A stretch of DNA of 64,000 nt. Source: Aerococcus viridans (GTDB lineage: Bacteria > Bacillota > Bacilli > Lactobacillales > Aerococcaceae). Shown piece by piece: positions 45,119 through 56,067 of the stretch. The DNA lies in contig NZ_CP014164.1 in the NCBI RefSeq assembly GCF_001543285.1, forward strand, positions 1,984,001 to 2,048,000, given 5' to 3'. The notes under the pieces are model-generated. The model worked only from the letters and a program-made list of their open reading frames with translations. It was not told the DNA's origin and made no database searches. The position numbers and the translations under genes are program-made. How positions within the stretch are numbered: position 1 is the first letter of the stretch; each line of letters starts with the position of its first letter.

Positions 45119-46495
45119 CTAGGAAATATTCGCTCGAACCCTTACGATTGCTGCAGTCACAGCTTCTGGCGCTGGCCCCCCAGCAACATTCCGGCGGTAA
45201 ACACAATTCTTCAAATCGATGGCGTCATAAATATCGACATCAAATAATTCTGAGAATTCTTGGTACTCAGCTAAGCTTAATTCTTCCAAGCTCTTTCGGT
45301 TTTCCGTACAATAACCTACTAAATCTCCGGATACCTGGTAGGCATCTCTAAAGGCCATCCCTTTGTTGGTCAAGTAGTCCGCACAATCCGTAGCATTTAA
45401 AAAGCCAGTACCACATGCTGCATACATCACATCCTTATTGACGATTGTTGCTTCTAGCATACCTGGTAACAGAGTTAACATTGCTTTTACATGGTCAATC
45501 CCGTCAAAAAGCTGTTCCTTAATTTCTTGCAAGTCTTTATTGTAAGCAAGCGGCAGGCCTTTCATGATCGTTAACACACTCATCAGGTTGCCGTAAACCC
45601 GACCCGTTTTCCCACGCATTAATTCATGGATATCCGCATTCTTCTTCTGAGGCATGATCGATGAACCAGTTGAGAATGAATCCTTCAGGCTGATGAAACG
45701 GAATTCTTGGCTGGACCACATGATCGTTTCTTCTGCGTAACGGGACATGTGCATGGACATCACGGCTAAATCTGACAGGAATTCGATGGCATAATCGTTG
45801 TTGGATACCGCATCGATTGAGTTAACATATGGTGCTGTGAAACCTGCCACCTGGCCAGTTGTATAGAAAGGGTCAATTGGGTAAGTGGACGTCGCTAAGG
45901 CCCCCGCACCCAGCGGCATATCGTCCGCTACCCGGTCTGAAAGGTCCGCAAACCGCGATAAGTCACGGCTAAACATCTGCGCATAAGCCAATAAATAGTG
46001 GGCATAAGTGATTGGTTGCGCCCGTTGTAAGTGGGTGTAGCCTGGCATAATCGTATCCAAGTGTCCCTCTGCTTTTGTCAAGATAGCCTCAATCGCTTCT
46101 TGGGTTTTCTCGATAAAATCTTGCAATTCATCCAACACATAAATCCGCATAGCCGTCGCTACCTGGTCATTACGAGACCGACCAGTATGGACCTTCTTCC
46201 CAATTGTGCCAAGACGTTTAGTCAACTCAGCCTCGATGAAAGAGTGAACATCTTCTGTTGTAAAATCAACGGCTAAAGTCCCATCCGCATAATCTTGACG
46301 CATTTGTTCAAGCTCTTTTACCAAGCTATCCGACTCCTCTAAACCAAGAATCCCTTGGTGACCTAACATGGCCGCATGGGCTTTTGACCCACGAAGGTCA
46401 GCGTCCAACAAGCGATAATCTACTTGGATAGACTGGTTGAATTGATAAGCATCTTGTGACATTTCCTCGTGAAATTTATTAGACCAGATGGCCAT
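45119..46495 (-). CDS. argH: Argininosuccinate lyase
   Basis: A 458-residue enzyme releasing arginine and fumarate from argininosuccinate. The signature loop is GSSIMPQKKNADIHELMRGK. Other family motifs are VHTGRSRNDQVATAMRIYV, MPGYTHLQRAQPITYAHYLL and DMPLGAGALATSTYPID. It lies upstream of the transporter-argG unit in the same direction. Its own upstream region (46500-46700) shows no T-box, so argH may be regulated differently from argG. The ATG follows AAAGGAG. Confidence 0.97.
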   Translation of the reverse strand: MAIWSNKFHEEMSQDAYQFNQSIQVDYRLLDADLRGSKAHAAMLGHQGILGLEESDSLVKELEQMRQDYADGTLAVDFTTEDVHSFIEAELTKRLGTIGKKVHTGRSRNDQVATAMRIYVLDELQDFIEKTQEAIEAILTKAEGHLDTIMPGYTHLQRAQPITYAHYLLAYAQMFSRDLSRFADLSDRVADDMPLGAGALATSTYPIDPFYTTGQVAGFTAPYVNSIDAVSNNDYAIEFLSDLAVMSMHMSRYAEETIMWSSQEFRFISLKDSFSTGSSIMPQKKNADIHELMRGKTGRVYGNLMSVLTIMKGLPLAYNKDLQEIKEQLFDGIDHVKAMLTLLPGMLEATIVNKDVMYAACGTGFLNATDCADYLTNKGMAFRDAYQVSGDLVGYCTENRKSLEELSLAEYQEFSELFDVDIYDAIDLKNCVYRRNVAGGPAPEAVTAAIVRVRANIS

Positions 46496-46702
46496 AGCAA
46501 TACACTCCTTTGATACATTGACAAATTTTTGTCTTTTCTAGTATTCGTTAATGAGAATGTTAACAAATAATGAGAAAATAACAAGCCTTTTTTATTTTTG
46601 GAAAAAATTCTGGACCTTTTCCTGGCGCGCAAAATAGGCCTGACCCTTGTGGGCAAGCCCTTGTTGATGGTGTGATTATTTTCTAGATGGCGGCATATTT
46701 TC

Positions 46703-48199
46703 CTACAAATTCACAATGTCTGTATCCAACAAGTCAGCTGCTTCAATCTGCTTAGCCAATTGCAATAGCAGGTATTCGTTTCCTTTGTTGGCAATAAATT
46801 GCGCCCCAATTGGCAGTCCTTCTTCATTTTTAAACATCGGCAGGGAAATCGCTGGTTGGCCGATTAAGTTGACAATCGACACATATGGCGAATAAGGGAT
46901 TGATTGGCCAAAATGATCCCAAATAAGCTGTTGCTGGTCCTCTTGGCTTAACTGGTCGATGTCTTTTTCCGCTGCAAGAATTGTTTCATCGGCTTCAAAA
47001 ATCCCATGTTTAGGCGCTGGTCCATTCGTTGTTGGCGTCAGCAAGAGGTCATAATGCTTGAATCCTGCTTCATAAATGGCTGCCCATCGGTCCCAGTCGC
47101 CAATCATTTGACTTAATTCCACCGCTGAAATTTTGTAACCAGACCGGTAAATCGCCCAAGTCAAGGGTTCCATATCCGCATCCGTTAACTCACGGCCAAG
47201 TGCTTGGGCAATACCCTCCATCATCACCGTTGTTTCAACACTGTTCATTTTAAAGTAAGACTTCATGACTTGAATCCGGTCCACTGGGTCCGCAACTTCA
47301 AAGACATCATGACCCAGCGCTTTCAACTGTTCGATCACCTGGTCTAAGACAGCCTGCCCCACTTCACTGATGGTTAATTGGTCATTCAAATCAGTCAGAT
47401 AACCAATACGTAAGGGCCGGTCTAAATCCACCAATTGGTCTTCTTCGATTGTTGGCATTGGGAAAGGCGCCTCATATTGGGTGACCTGCAAGACCTTCAA
47501 CAAGGTCCAAGTATCACGGACTGATTTTGTTAAGGCAAAAGGTACCGCAGCACCTTGCCAACTCCGGTATTGACCGGGACCAACTGGCATACGCCCACGA
47601 CTCGGTTTCAAACCAATCAGCCCTGAATAAGACGCAGGCATTCGAATCGATCCGCCCCCATCAGAAGCATAGGTTAAAGGCACCATTCCAGATTTTAAGG
47701 CCGCAGCCGCGCCACCACTTGAACCACCTGGATTACGGTTGGTATCAATCGGCGAATTAACCGCGCCAAAAGTTTTAGAATCACTAATCCCTTTAAAACC
47801 AAATTCAGGCACGTTAGACCGACCAACCGCGATAAAACCAGCCTTTTCAACAGCTTGAACGAAATTGTCCGTTACCGTCGCCATGTTATCTTTGAGTAAT
47901 ATCGACCCACTCGCAGCCAACTGACCAGCTTGTGACTGGCCAAGATCTTTAATTAAAGTTGGCACCCCGAAAAAAGGTGGTAAATCCGCTTTTTCCTGCG
48001 GGGTCAATGTCGCTAAAAGCGCGTCATACTCATCCGCTTTGGCCAAAGCATCTGCGTCTTGACGCCAAACAACCGCATTTAAAGTCGGGTTCAAAGCCGT
48101 CATATTCTTTAAAGCAGCAATCACAACCTCCTTAACTGACAACTTCCCTTCTTTAATTTGTTCAGCATAGTAGCTCGCATCTTCTGTAAATAACATCAT
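46703..48199 (-). CDS. Amidase-signature-family hydrolase
   Basis: A protein of about 498 residues. Ser-cisSer-Lys amidase motifs are FFGVPTLIKDLGQ (Lys), then NPGGSSGGAAAALKSGMVPL with the Ser residues and SDGGGSIRMPASYSGLIGLK. It is of the GatA/6-aminohexanoate-cyclic-dimer hydrolase type. With no gatB or gatC near, it is more likely a stand-alone amidase than the tRNA amidotransferase. The start at 48199 (or 48196) follows AAGGGG; an in-frame ATG at 48214 precedes it. Confidence 0.85.
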   Translation of the reverse strand: MMLFTEDASYYAEQIKEGKLSVKEVVIAALKNMTALNPTLNAVVWRQDADALAKADEYDALLATLTPQEKADLPPFFGVPTLIKDLGQSQAGQLAASGSILLKDNMATVTDNFVQAVEKAGFIAVGRSNVPEFGFKGISDSKTFGAVNSPIDTNRNPGGSSGGAAAALKSGMVPLTYASDGGGSIRMPASYSGLIGLKPSRGRMPVGPGQYRSWQGAAVPFALTKSVRDTWTLLKVLQVTQYEAPFPMPTIEEDQLVDLDRPLRIGYLTDLNDQLTISEVGQAVLDQVIEQLKALGHDVFEVADPVDRIQVMKSYFKMNSVETTVMMEGIAQALGRELTDADMEPLTWAIYRSGYKISAVELSQMIGDWDRWAAIYEAGFKHYDLLLTPTTNGPAPKHGIFEADETILAAEKDIDQLSQEDQQQLIWDHFGQSIPYSPYVSIVNLIGQPAISLPMFKNEEGLPIGAQFIANKGNEYLLLQLAKQIEAADLLDTDIVNL

Positions 48200-48311
48200 C
48201 AAACGCCCCTTCAACCATTCAGTATTTTTTCAGTTCAATAAATCCATAGCTTTATTATAATCAAAAGCCCTAACTGAAAGATAGGTTGAACTCTTACCTA
48301 CAGAAAATGAA

Positions 48312-48345
48312 TAAAAAAAGAGCCGCGACATCACTGTCACGGCCC
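48312..48345 (-). terminator. Terminator after groEL and array E
   Basis: On the minus strand GGCCGTGACA pairs with TGTCGCGGC around GTGA (one mismatch) and is followed by TCTTTTTTT. It lies beyond array E. Confidence 0.75.
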
Positions 48346-48408
48346 CATAGTTTGTTATTTATAGGGTATTCGATTTCATCAGCCAATAATCGGCAGATCA
48401 ATATCTCT

Positions 48409-48528
48409 TGCCCTAGTCGGGTTCGAGCCTCCAGAGAGGGCTGCGGTTCAGATTAGATTGTTGCTGACTTTGTCAGCCACTGCCCTAACCTTCCATCGTT
48501 CCTCTCTTGGCATCGGCTCTCTCACCCT
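48409..48528 (-). repeat. Unit E of the modular structured repeat, in the groEL 3' UTR
   Basis: On the minus strand, six bases after the groEL stop, one full unit: GAGCC/GGCTC, AGAGAGG/CCTCTCT, GGTTAG with CTAATC, and GCTGAC/GTCAGC. The constant blocks CGATGGAAG, CTGAACCGCAG and CGAACCCGACTA are present. It is followed by the terminator at 48312-48345. Confidence 0.82.
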
Positions 48529-48533
48529 GTTTT

Positions 48534-50156
<1,623 letters not shown>

Positions 50157-50216
50157 TTATTCATTCACCTCATAAAATTTTATATTTTTATTAATCTGTA
50201 AATATTGATAAATTGA

Positions 50217-50486
50217 CTAATCTACAATTGCGATAATATCGCTTTCTTTAATAATTAATAATTCTTGACCATCATATTCAAATGTTGAACCTGCATATTT
50301 TTCAAATAGAACGCGGTCGCCTTCTTTCAATTGTGATGTGAAATCTTCCGTATTCTCAGCAACTGCTTCAACAACACCTACTTGTTGTTTCTCTTTAGCA
50401 GCTGACGGTAATACGATACCTGAAACTGTTTGCTCTTTAGCCTCTTCAACTCTCACAACTGCGCGTCCGTTTAATGGTTTAATCAT
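50217..50486 (-). CDS. groES: Co-chaperonin GroES
   Basis: An 89-residue co-chaperonin, slightly shorter than the usual 94. The mobile loop region reads EAKEQTVSGIVLPSAAKEKQ and the roof/base part VLFEKYAGSTFEYDGQELLI. First gene of groES-groEL. The ATG follows GGAGGGAC. Confidence 0.97.
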   Translation of the reverse strand: MIKPLNGRAVVRVEEAKEQTVSGIVLPSAAKEKQQVGVVEAVAENTEDFTSQLKEGDRVLFEKYAGSTFEYDGQELLIIKESDIIAIVD

Positions 50487-50554
50487 TTACATGTCCCTCC
50501 ATTTAGATAAAATATTTGTCAAACCCAAGCTAAATTACTTGGTTTTTTTAGAGA

Positions 50555-50581
50555 TTAGCACTCTCTTTGATTGACTGCTAA
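50555..50581. promoter_or_regulatory. CIRCE element (HrcA operator)
   Basis: TTAGCACTC (50555-50563), nine bases, GACTGCTAA (50573-50581). It is the HrcA operator TTAGCACTC-N9-GAGTGCTAA with one mismatch in the right arm, placed about 70 bases before groES. Confidence 0.92.
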
Positions 50582-50766
50582 CCTCTACATTTCCTATATT
50601 AAAACAATCAAATATGAATTGCAAGAGAAATGTTGACTTTTTTTGACCTATTTTTACCCACAAGTCGAAAACCTTGATTTTATGCGGAAATTAAGGTAAT
50701 TTTATTAAGTGAAATCTAAGATTAACTTTGACTAAAATCAGACTAATCTTGAAGAGAGGAATGTAG

Positions 50767-50967
50767 TTGTTGAAATTAAAAGGACCAGTAATATTCTTAT
50801 TACTATTCAAAGCCTTATTTATCTTTCTAGCGCTCAACTTTGCCATTCGTAGCGTAGAAGATACCGGTTGGGATTGGGCAGTATACCTAGCCATTGGTAT
50901 TACAGCCTATGAAATGATGGATTTATTCAAAACGATTGGTATAGTACGGCAGTTAAAATCTAAATAA
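50767..50967 (+). CDS. YdiK-like small membrane protein (DUF4305 type)
   Basis: A 66-residue protein with two membrane helices (FLLLFKALFIFLALNFAI and WAVYLAIGITAYEMMDLFKT). The AIRSVEDTGWDW segment resembles the AIQNV..TGW motif of YdiK/DUF4305 proteins, and the position beside groES and rex matches the B. subtilis rex...ydiK-ydiL-groES order. The start is TTG behind GAGAGGA. Function unknown. Confidence 0.65.
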   Translation: MLKLKGPVIFLLLFKALFIFLALNFAIRSVEDTGWDWAVYLAIGITAYEMMDLFKTIGIVRQLKSK

Positions 50968-51072
50968 CGACCTGAAAAATATCAATTTTTGATAAAAATT
51001 GCAAAGTATTTAACATCATTTTAGATCACATATGTGAAACTTAACAAACTTTCAGGCGATTTAAAACATACA

Positions 51073-51106
51073 GAATAGGCCGAGAAAAAACATCTCGGCC
51101 TATTCG
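51073..51106. terminator. Hairpin between the ydiK-like gene and rex
   Basis: GAATAGGCCGAGA pairs with TCTCGGCCTATTC around AAAAACA. The T-run is weak on both strands but the stem is perfect. It lies between convergent genes. Confidence 0.6.
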
Positions 51107-51317
51107 CTTGTATATTTATATAGATTTTGAATCCTGCGACTATTTTATTCAACTGATTAATTAGTAAGGTAAAACTAAATTGCCAAACAAGAATGTCATT
51201 CAGGTTACCTTGCTATAATTTTCCAACTCAAACTTTTGTATAAATAAAGTATTTAACCACCGACACCAGCATCCTATACCGAATGCTTACATGATTGCAT
51301 AATATACTAACAAGTCA

Positions 51318-51941
51318 TTACGAATTTGTTGAGATGAAGTAGATCAATGTTTGTAATTCATTGGTGAAGTCTACATCCTGCACTCTGATGCTATCCGGTA
51401 CATCCAACCTCACTGGCGTAAAGTTCAAGATACCTTTAATCTCTGCTTCTTCTAATGCTGGAATCATATTTTGGGCAACTGCTTCAGGTACCGAAAGAAT
51501 GACCACTTCAATATCCATTAATTTCAATTGCTTCGTTAAATCCTTCATGTCATAAACAGGTACCCCATTGTGGACTGTTCCGATGATATCTTGGTTGATA
51601 TCGAAAGCTGCGCCAATACGGATATTGTTTGATTTCTTGAAGTTGTAGTTTAATAAGGCATTACCAAGGTTACCAACCCCTACAAGGGCTACTGTTGTTA
51701 AACGGTCTTGGCTTAAAGTCTTACCAAAGAATTCTAATAAGGCATCGATATCGTAGCCGTAACCACGTTTACCTAAAGCCCCAAAGTATGAAAAGTCACG
51801 TCTAATCGTTGCACTTTCAACTTTTACTGCTTCACTTAATTCTGTTGAAGAAACGCGTGTTTTCCCCATGTTTTTGAATACGCGCAGGTAGCGATGGTAT
51901 AGTGGTAATCTTTTGGCTGTTGCTTTGGGTATTTTACGCAT
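51318..51941 (-). CDS. rex: Redox-sensing transcriptional repressor Rex
   Basis: A 207-residue NADH-responsive repressor of fermentation and respiration genes. The N-terminal winged helix is [20 protein letters not shown] and [20 protein letters not shown]. The Rossmann NAD-binding motif is [16 protein letters not shown] and the C-terminal swap helix ends [12 protein letters not shown]. Divergent from the ABC-F gene. A Rex-operator-like sequence overlaps its promoter. The ATG follows AGAGGAC. Confidence 0.96.
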   Translation of the reverse strand: MRKIPKATAKRLPLYHRYLRVFKNMGKTRVSSTELSEAVKVESATIRRDFSYFGALGKRGYGYDIDALLEFFGKTLSQDRLTTVALVGVGNLGNALLNYNFKKSNNIRIGAAFDINQDIIGTVHNGVPVYDMKDLTKQLKLMDIEVVILSVPEAVAQNMIPALEEAEIKGILNFTPVRLDVPDSIRVQDVDFTNELQTLIYFISTNS

Positions 51942-51992
51942 GTTCAGTCCTCTTTCTTATTCTAAAATGATTTCTTAGACAGTATACCAAGT

Positions 51993-52009
51993 TTGTGAAA
52001 TTAACACAA
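51993..52009. promoter_or_regulatory. Candidate Rex operator in the rex/ABC-F intergenic region
   Basis: On the minus strand TTGTGTTAATTTCACAA resembles the Rex site TTGTGAAN4TTCACAA with a perfect right half and one base less in the middle. It covers the -35 (TTGTGT) of a promoter with -10 TATACT 17 bases on, 50-70 bases before rex. Autoregulation is a reasonable inference. Confidence 0.5.
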
Positions 52010-52136
52010 GAGTGCCTACTCACCAAATTTTAGACTATATTAAAAATTGCAATATTTTATAAAAAGTTTCCAAGGAATGCTCAAATCTTTTTGTGGTAAA
52101 ATAATTAAGACAATAAATGAAAGGATCATGCCTATT

Positions 52137-54095
52137 ATGATCATATTACAAGGTTCAAATCTATCTCGACGCTATGGCGTTGAAGTAATTTTTGAAAACG
52201 TACAAATGACTATCCAACACAACAGTCGAATTGCCCTGGTTGGCCGCAACGGTGCTGGTAAGTCGACACTATTAAAAATGTTAGCCAACATTGAAGCACC
52301 TGATGATGGCCAAGTGTCCTTGACTAAAGGAACAACTATTGCTTATATGGACCAACACACTGCGGTTTCTGGTGACCGGACTATTTACGAAGAAATGGTC
52401 TCTGTTTTTGAACCCGTTATTAAATTATTGAAAGAATCCGAAACAGCGGCCCTAGCCTTGGCTGACGAAGAACTCATGCAAGATGCTGAAGCCTATGAAG
52501 CTGCCTTAAACCGCTATGACAAGCTTCAAGAGGACTTGATTCGTTTTAACGCTTATGGTTACGAATCAGAAATCCGTATGGTCTTACACGGTTTCAAATT
52601 CTTCGATGAGGACTACGACCGTAAGATTTCGACGCTTTCTGGTGGCCAACGTACTCGTCTGGCTTTAGCGAAAATCCTACTAGAAAAGAAAGATTTATTG
52701 ATTCTCGATGAGCCGACTAACCACTTGGATATTGAGACATTAACTTGGTTAGAGAACTATCTACCAAAATATCCTGGTGCCTTATTAATCGTGTCCCATG
52801 ACCGGTATTTCTTGGATGCTGTGACCAATGAAACTTATGAAATGGCCCACCAAGGTATTCATTATTACAAGGGGAACTACTCTTTCTACTTGAAGGAACG
52901 CGTACAACGTGTCACCCTGCAAATGAAGGCCTACGAGAAACAGCAAGAAGAGATTGCCAAATTAGAGGACTATGTAGCCCGTAATATCGTTCGCGCATCT
53001 ACCACGAAGATGGCCCAATCCCGTCGTAGGCAGTTAGAGAAAATGACCAAGATTGAAAAGCCAATGAATGATGAGAAATCAGCTCGTATCCAGTTTTCAG
53101 TAGCTGAACCTTCCGGGAACGACGTCTTACAAGCCAATAAGTTAGCGGTTGGTTATAGTCCGGACAATGTTTTAGCTGAACCCATTTCTTTCCAATTGCG
53201 GAAACAAGAAGCCATTGCCATCGTTGGGCCAAATGGTGTAGGAAAATCAACTTTATTAAAAACAATCATCAAACAAATCCCTGCTCTACGCGGTACCATC
53301 GACTATGGCGCTCATCTACAAATGGGTTACTATGACCAGGAATTAGGGAATCTAAATTCGAAAAAAGATGTCCTGCATGAATTGTGGGATGAACATCCGA
53401 CGATGATGGAGCGGGATATTCGGACAATTCTTGGATCTTTCCTATTTACTGGAAACGACGTGACTAAGTCCGTTGCCACCCTTTCTGGTGGGGAAAAAGC
53501 CCGTCTTGAATTGGCTAAACTAGCACTTAGACATGACAATTTCTTGATTCTTGATGAGCCGACCAACCATTTGGACATCGATTCTAAAGAAGTCTTGGAA
53601 AATGCTTTGATCGAGTACGACGGCACATTGTTATTTGTCAGCCATGACCGGTACTTTATCAATCGAATTGCCACTTCCGTTTTAGAAATCAACCCTGAAG
53701 GTTCGACACTTTATCTAGGTGACTACGATTATTACGTAGCTAAAAAAGCCTCTGAAGAAGAACGATTAGCCCTATTAGAAGCTGAAAATAACCAAGAAAA
53801 AGTTGAAAAAGCAGTGATTGAACCTGCTTCTGATACCAAACAAGCCTTCCAAATGTCTAAAGACAAGCAAAGAGAAGAGCGTAAATTGCAACGGGAAATT
53901 GCTCAGCATGAAGAAACTATGGCCGAATTGGAGGCAACCATCGAAGGTATTCAACTGGATATGACCAAGCCCGAATTCTTAGATGACTTCGAGAAATTGA
54001 ATCAACTAAACCAAACGCTTCAAGAAAAAGAAGAAGCGCTAGACCAAGTCATGACTGCTTGGGAAGAAGCCGCTACTAAACTAGAAAACCTATAG
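52137..54095 (+). CDS. ABC-F family ATPase (YdiF-like)
   Basis: A 652-residue protein with two ABC modules and no membrane domain: Walker A LVGRNGAGKSTLLKMLANIE and IVGPNGVGKSTLLKTIIKQI, signatures STLSGGQRTRLALAKILLEK and ATLSGGEKARLELAKLALRH, Walker B LILDEPTNHLDI twice. A charged coiled-coil tail from about 570 to the end is typical of ABC-F translation factors. Location beside rex matches B. subtilis ydiF. ABC-F proteins act on ribosomes; antibiotic protection cannot be judged here. The start at 52137 lies 11 bases after AAGGA; an upstream in-frame ATG is less likely. Confidence 0.92.
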   Translation: MIILQGSNLSRRYGVEVIFENVQMTIQHNSRIALVGRNGAGKSTLLKMLANIEAPDDGQVSLTKGTTIAYMDQHTAVSGDRTIYEEMVSVFEPVIKLLKESETAALALADEELMQDAEAYEAALNRYDKLQEDLIRFNAYGYESEIRMVLHGFKFFDEDYDRKISTLSGGQRTRLALAKILLEKKDLLILDEPTNHLDIETLTWLENYLPKYPGALLIVSHDRYFLDAVTNETYEMAHQGIHYYKGNYSFYLKERVQRVTLQMKAYEKQQEEIAKLEDYVARNIVRASTTKMAQSRRRQLEKMTKIEKPMNDEKSARIQFSVAEPSGNDVLQANKLAVGYSPDNVLAEPISFQLRKQEAIAIVGPNGVGKSTLLKTIIKQIPALRGTIDYGAHLQMGYYDQELGNLNSKKDVLHELWDEHPTMMERDIRTILGSFLFTGNDVTKSVATLSGGEKARLELAKLALRHDNFLILDEPTNHLDIDSKEVLENALIEYDGTLLFVSHDRYFINRIATSVLEINPEGSTLYLGDYDYYVAKKASEEERLALLEAENNQEKVEKAVIEPASDTKQAFQMSKDKQREERKLQREIAQHEETMAELEATIEGIQLDMTKPEFLDDFEKLNQLNQTLQEKEEALDQVMTAWEEAATKLENL

Positions 54096-54101
54096 TAACG
54101 C

Positions 54102-54148
54102 AAAATAAGGCATGCCACATTCAATATGATGGCTTGCCTTATTTTTTT
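54102..54148 (+). terminator. Terminator after the ABC-F gene
   Basis: AAATAAGGCATGCCA pairs with TGGCTTGCCTTATTT (one mismatch), followed by a T-run. Lies between convergent genes. Confidence 0.85.
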
Positions 54149-54185
54149 ATCTTGCGTTTTATGGGAAAACACCCCAAAATACTAT

Positions 54186-54998
54186 CTATTTCAAGAATAC
54201 GGCGTCGTCCACTTGGTATTTGTCCCCTTCTACCCCTTTGCGGACATCGTCAATCCGGGTCTTGGTGGCTTGACGGAAGAAGGCCAAGTCGTTCAATACC
54301 GTGACGAATTGGAATCCTTGTTGAATTCGGTTGATTGCATCTTGTGCATTAGCTGTAAAGATGCCTGGAATTTTACCTGCATCTTTACAAGCTTTAAGGA
54401 CTTTTTGAATATTGGCTTCAAGTTCTGGACTTGTTGATGGGTCTTCAACACCCATGGCATGCGCTAGGTCAAGACGACCGATGTACACACAGTCAATTCC
54501 TTCAACACTCACGATCTCTTCAACGTTTTCAACTGCTTCTGGGGTTTCACATTGGACGATAACCATGGATTTTTCGTCTACTTCACCCTTGTTGTAGTTT
54601 TCATAAGCACCCCAAAGTGGTCCACGCCCAATCCCTTTACCGCGGATCCCGATTGGAGGCATTTTAGTGTTTTGAATCACGAATTCCGCTTGTGCTTTGG
54701 TATTGACCATTGGAATCATCAATCCATGTAAACCGATATCCAACATTCGACCCATCATTGGACCATCTTCTGGGTTGTAAACACGGGCATATGGGGCAGT
54801 ACCGTATAATTCGGCTGCACGCACCATATCTAAGGCTGTTTCTAAGCTTGTTTGAGCATGTTCGAAGTCAATCATAGCAAAGTCGAAGCCATTGACCCCT
54901 AAAATTTCCGTATTTAACGAAGAGCTTGATGCCACAAAAGCACCGATAGCATAGCCTTTTTCAGCAATTTTTTCTTTTACAAGGTTGCGCATTTCCAT
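54186..54998 (-). CDS. HpcH/HpaI-family class II aldolase
   Basis: A 270-residue TIM-barrel aldolase of the 4-hydroxy-2-oxo-heptane-1,7-dioate / 2-keto-3-deoxy-sugar-acid aldolase family. Motifs are FDFAMIDFEHAQTSLETA, HGLMIPMVNTKAQAEF, GIRGKGIGRG (the Arg region), VIVQCETPEAVENVEEI (metal Glu) and CVYIGRLDLAHAMGV (metal Asp). It would cleave a 2-keto-4-hydroxy acid to pyruvate and an aldehyde; the true substrate is unknown. It is followed by a cupin gene in the other order on the same strand (cupin upstream), suggesting an operon. Confidence 0.85.
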   Translation of the reverse strand: MEMRNLVKEKIAEKGYAIGAFVASSSSLNTEILGVNGFDFAMIDFEHAQTSLETALDMVRAAELYGTAPYARVYNPEDGPMMGRMLDIGLHGLMIPMVNTKAQAEFVIQNTKMPPIGIRGKGIGRGPLWGAYENYNKGEVDEKSMVIVQCETPEAVENVEEIVSVEGIDCVYIGRLDLAHAMGVEDPSTSPELEANIQKVLKACKDAGKIPGIFTANAQDAINRIQQGFQFVTVLNDLAFFRQATKTRIDDVRKGVEGDKYQVDDAVFLK

Positions 54999-55060
54999 TT
55001 ATATCATCCTTTTCCCGTCTTTAGTCCTATTCAAATCAGTCCTAATGTCTCTATTTCTAA

Positions 55061-55471
55061 TTAGTCAATAATGTTAAAGCCTTGGTAGCCTTGTTGTTTC
55101 AAGAATTGGCTGTAAGCTTCGTTGTAGTCTTCACGCGCTGGGGCGAAAATATCCACATTCACCACTGTTTCTGGCGAATCGTACACATGAATATAATGTT
55201 CAACGCCCTTCGGCACGACTACCCATGAGCCTGCCTTCATGCGGAACGGCTCACCGTCAACGTAATAGTCACATTCACCTTGTAATATCCAGGCGATTTG
55301 TTGGTGGTCATCATGCGTATGTGGGCGTAAGTCGTTGCCATTCTCTACTCGGTTAACTGTTACATTGACGCCGTCACCTGACATGGCGAACACGGCTTGA
55401 TCGATTCCAGGGCGTAATGGACGGTAGGGAATTTCATTGATGTTTCCAAAATCTACATTTTCTAGTGCCAT
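55061..55471 (-). CDS. Cupin-domain protein
   Basis: A 136-residue single cupin. The metal-binding motif 1 is RPHTHDDHQQIAWILQGE (two His and a Glu-like position). Motif 2 is VVVPKGVEHYIHVYD. Function unknown; small cupins next to aldolases often bind or isomerise sugar acids or keto acids. It lies upstream of the HpcH/HpaI aldolase on the same strand with a 60-base gap, so probably co-transcribed. The start at 55471 has GGAGGA seven bases before it. Confidence 0.8.
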   Translation of the reverse strand: MALENVDFGNINEIPYRPLRPGIDQAVFAMSGDGVNVTVNRVENGNDLRPHTHDDHQQIAWILQGECDYYVDGEPFRMKAGSWVVVPKGVEHYIHVYDSPETVVNVDIFAPAREDYNEAYSQFLKQQGYQGFNIID

Positions 55472-55900
55472 GATGCATTCCTCCAATATTGATACTTTGT
55501 TTTTATTAAAACTTTATGAGTTTTTTGATTGGTGTCACCTTACCATCTCATTTTATTAAAAGCAATAAGAGAAAGTATTTGCCAACGAATCCTTTTGATA
55601 TTGTCCTGGGGATCTCTGGAAAAATGGTTGACCAACTTTTTCTAGCCTTCTATGAAGGAAATGACATCTTTTGGTCAAATTTAGGGGCATATTATGTCAA
55701 AATATGCATCTTTCAAGATGTACAATTTTTGTTTTCAACTCGTTTTCAGCTGACAAAATGGTCCAGCTCACCCTCATAAAGCTCACCGTTTTTTCATTTA
55801 CAAAAATATTACAATTGACCAAATCCCTTGATACATATATGATTAACTCATCTTTGTGTTTCAAAAATGACATTAAATTAAAAATAAATGTGGGAAATAC

Positions 55901-55929
55901 TTGTTAAAATGAAAATATGATGATAATAT
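55901..55929 (+). promoter_or_regulatory. Promoter for the leader-peptide/thiolase unit
   Basis: TTGTTA (55901-55906), 17 bases, TAATAT (55924-55929). The leader peptide ribosome site follows 18 bases later. The stretch 55500-55900 before it shows no gene I can support. Confidence 0.6.
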
Positions 55930-55962
55930 AGCACTAACTTAAATCAAAGGAGTGAGACCAAT

Positions 55963-56067
55963 ATGGCAATGCATACAGATTTTACAAATATGACCAACAC
56001 CTCTTGGTCAATGACCTCTACTGATCACCAGACACATACATCTTTATTATTATTATTAGCTAACTAG
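55963..56067 (+). CDS. Leader peptide with five consecutive leucine codons
   Basis: A 34-codon open frame behind a strong AAAGGAG site (55946-55952). It is rich in Thr and ends Ser-Leu-Leu-Leu-Leu-Leu-Ala-Asn-stop, all five leucines encoded by TTA. Directly after it come alternative hairpins and an intrinsic terminator, the arrangement of a translation-dependent attenuator sensing charged tRNA-Leu. Such leaders normally precede leucine or branched-chain biosynthesis genes. Here the next gene is a thiolase. Confidence 0.75.
   Translation: MAMHTDFTNMTNTSWSMTSTDHQTHTSLLLLLAN

Noticed and set aside
46500..46700. Search for a T-box or ARG box before argH
   Set aside because: No T-box core, specifier loop or convincing ARG palindrome is visible.
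55516..55779. 87-codon plus-strand frame in the gap before the leader peptide
   Set aside because: No ribosome site, low-complexity A/T-driven composition and no recognisable domain. Treated as chance.
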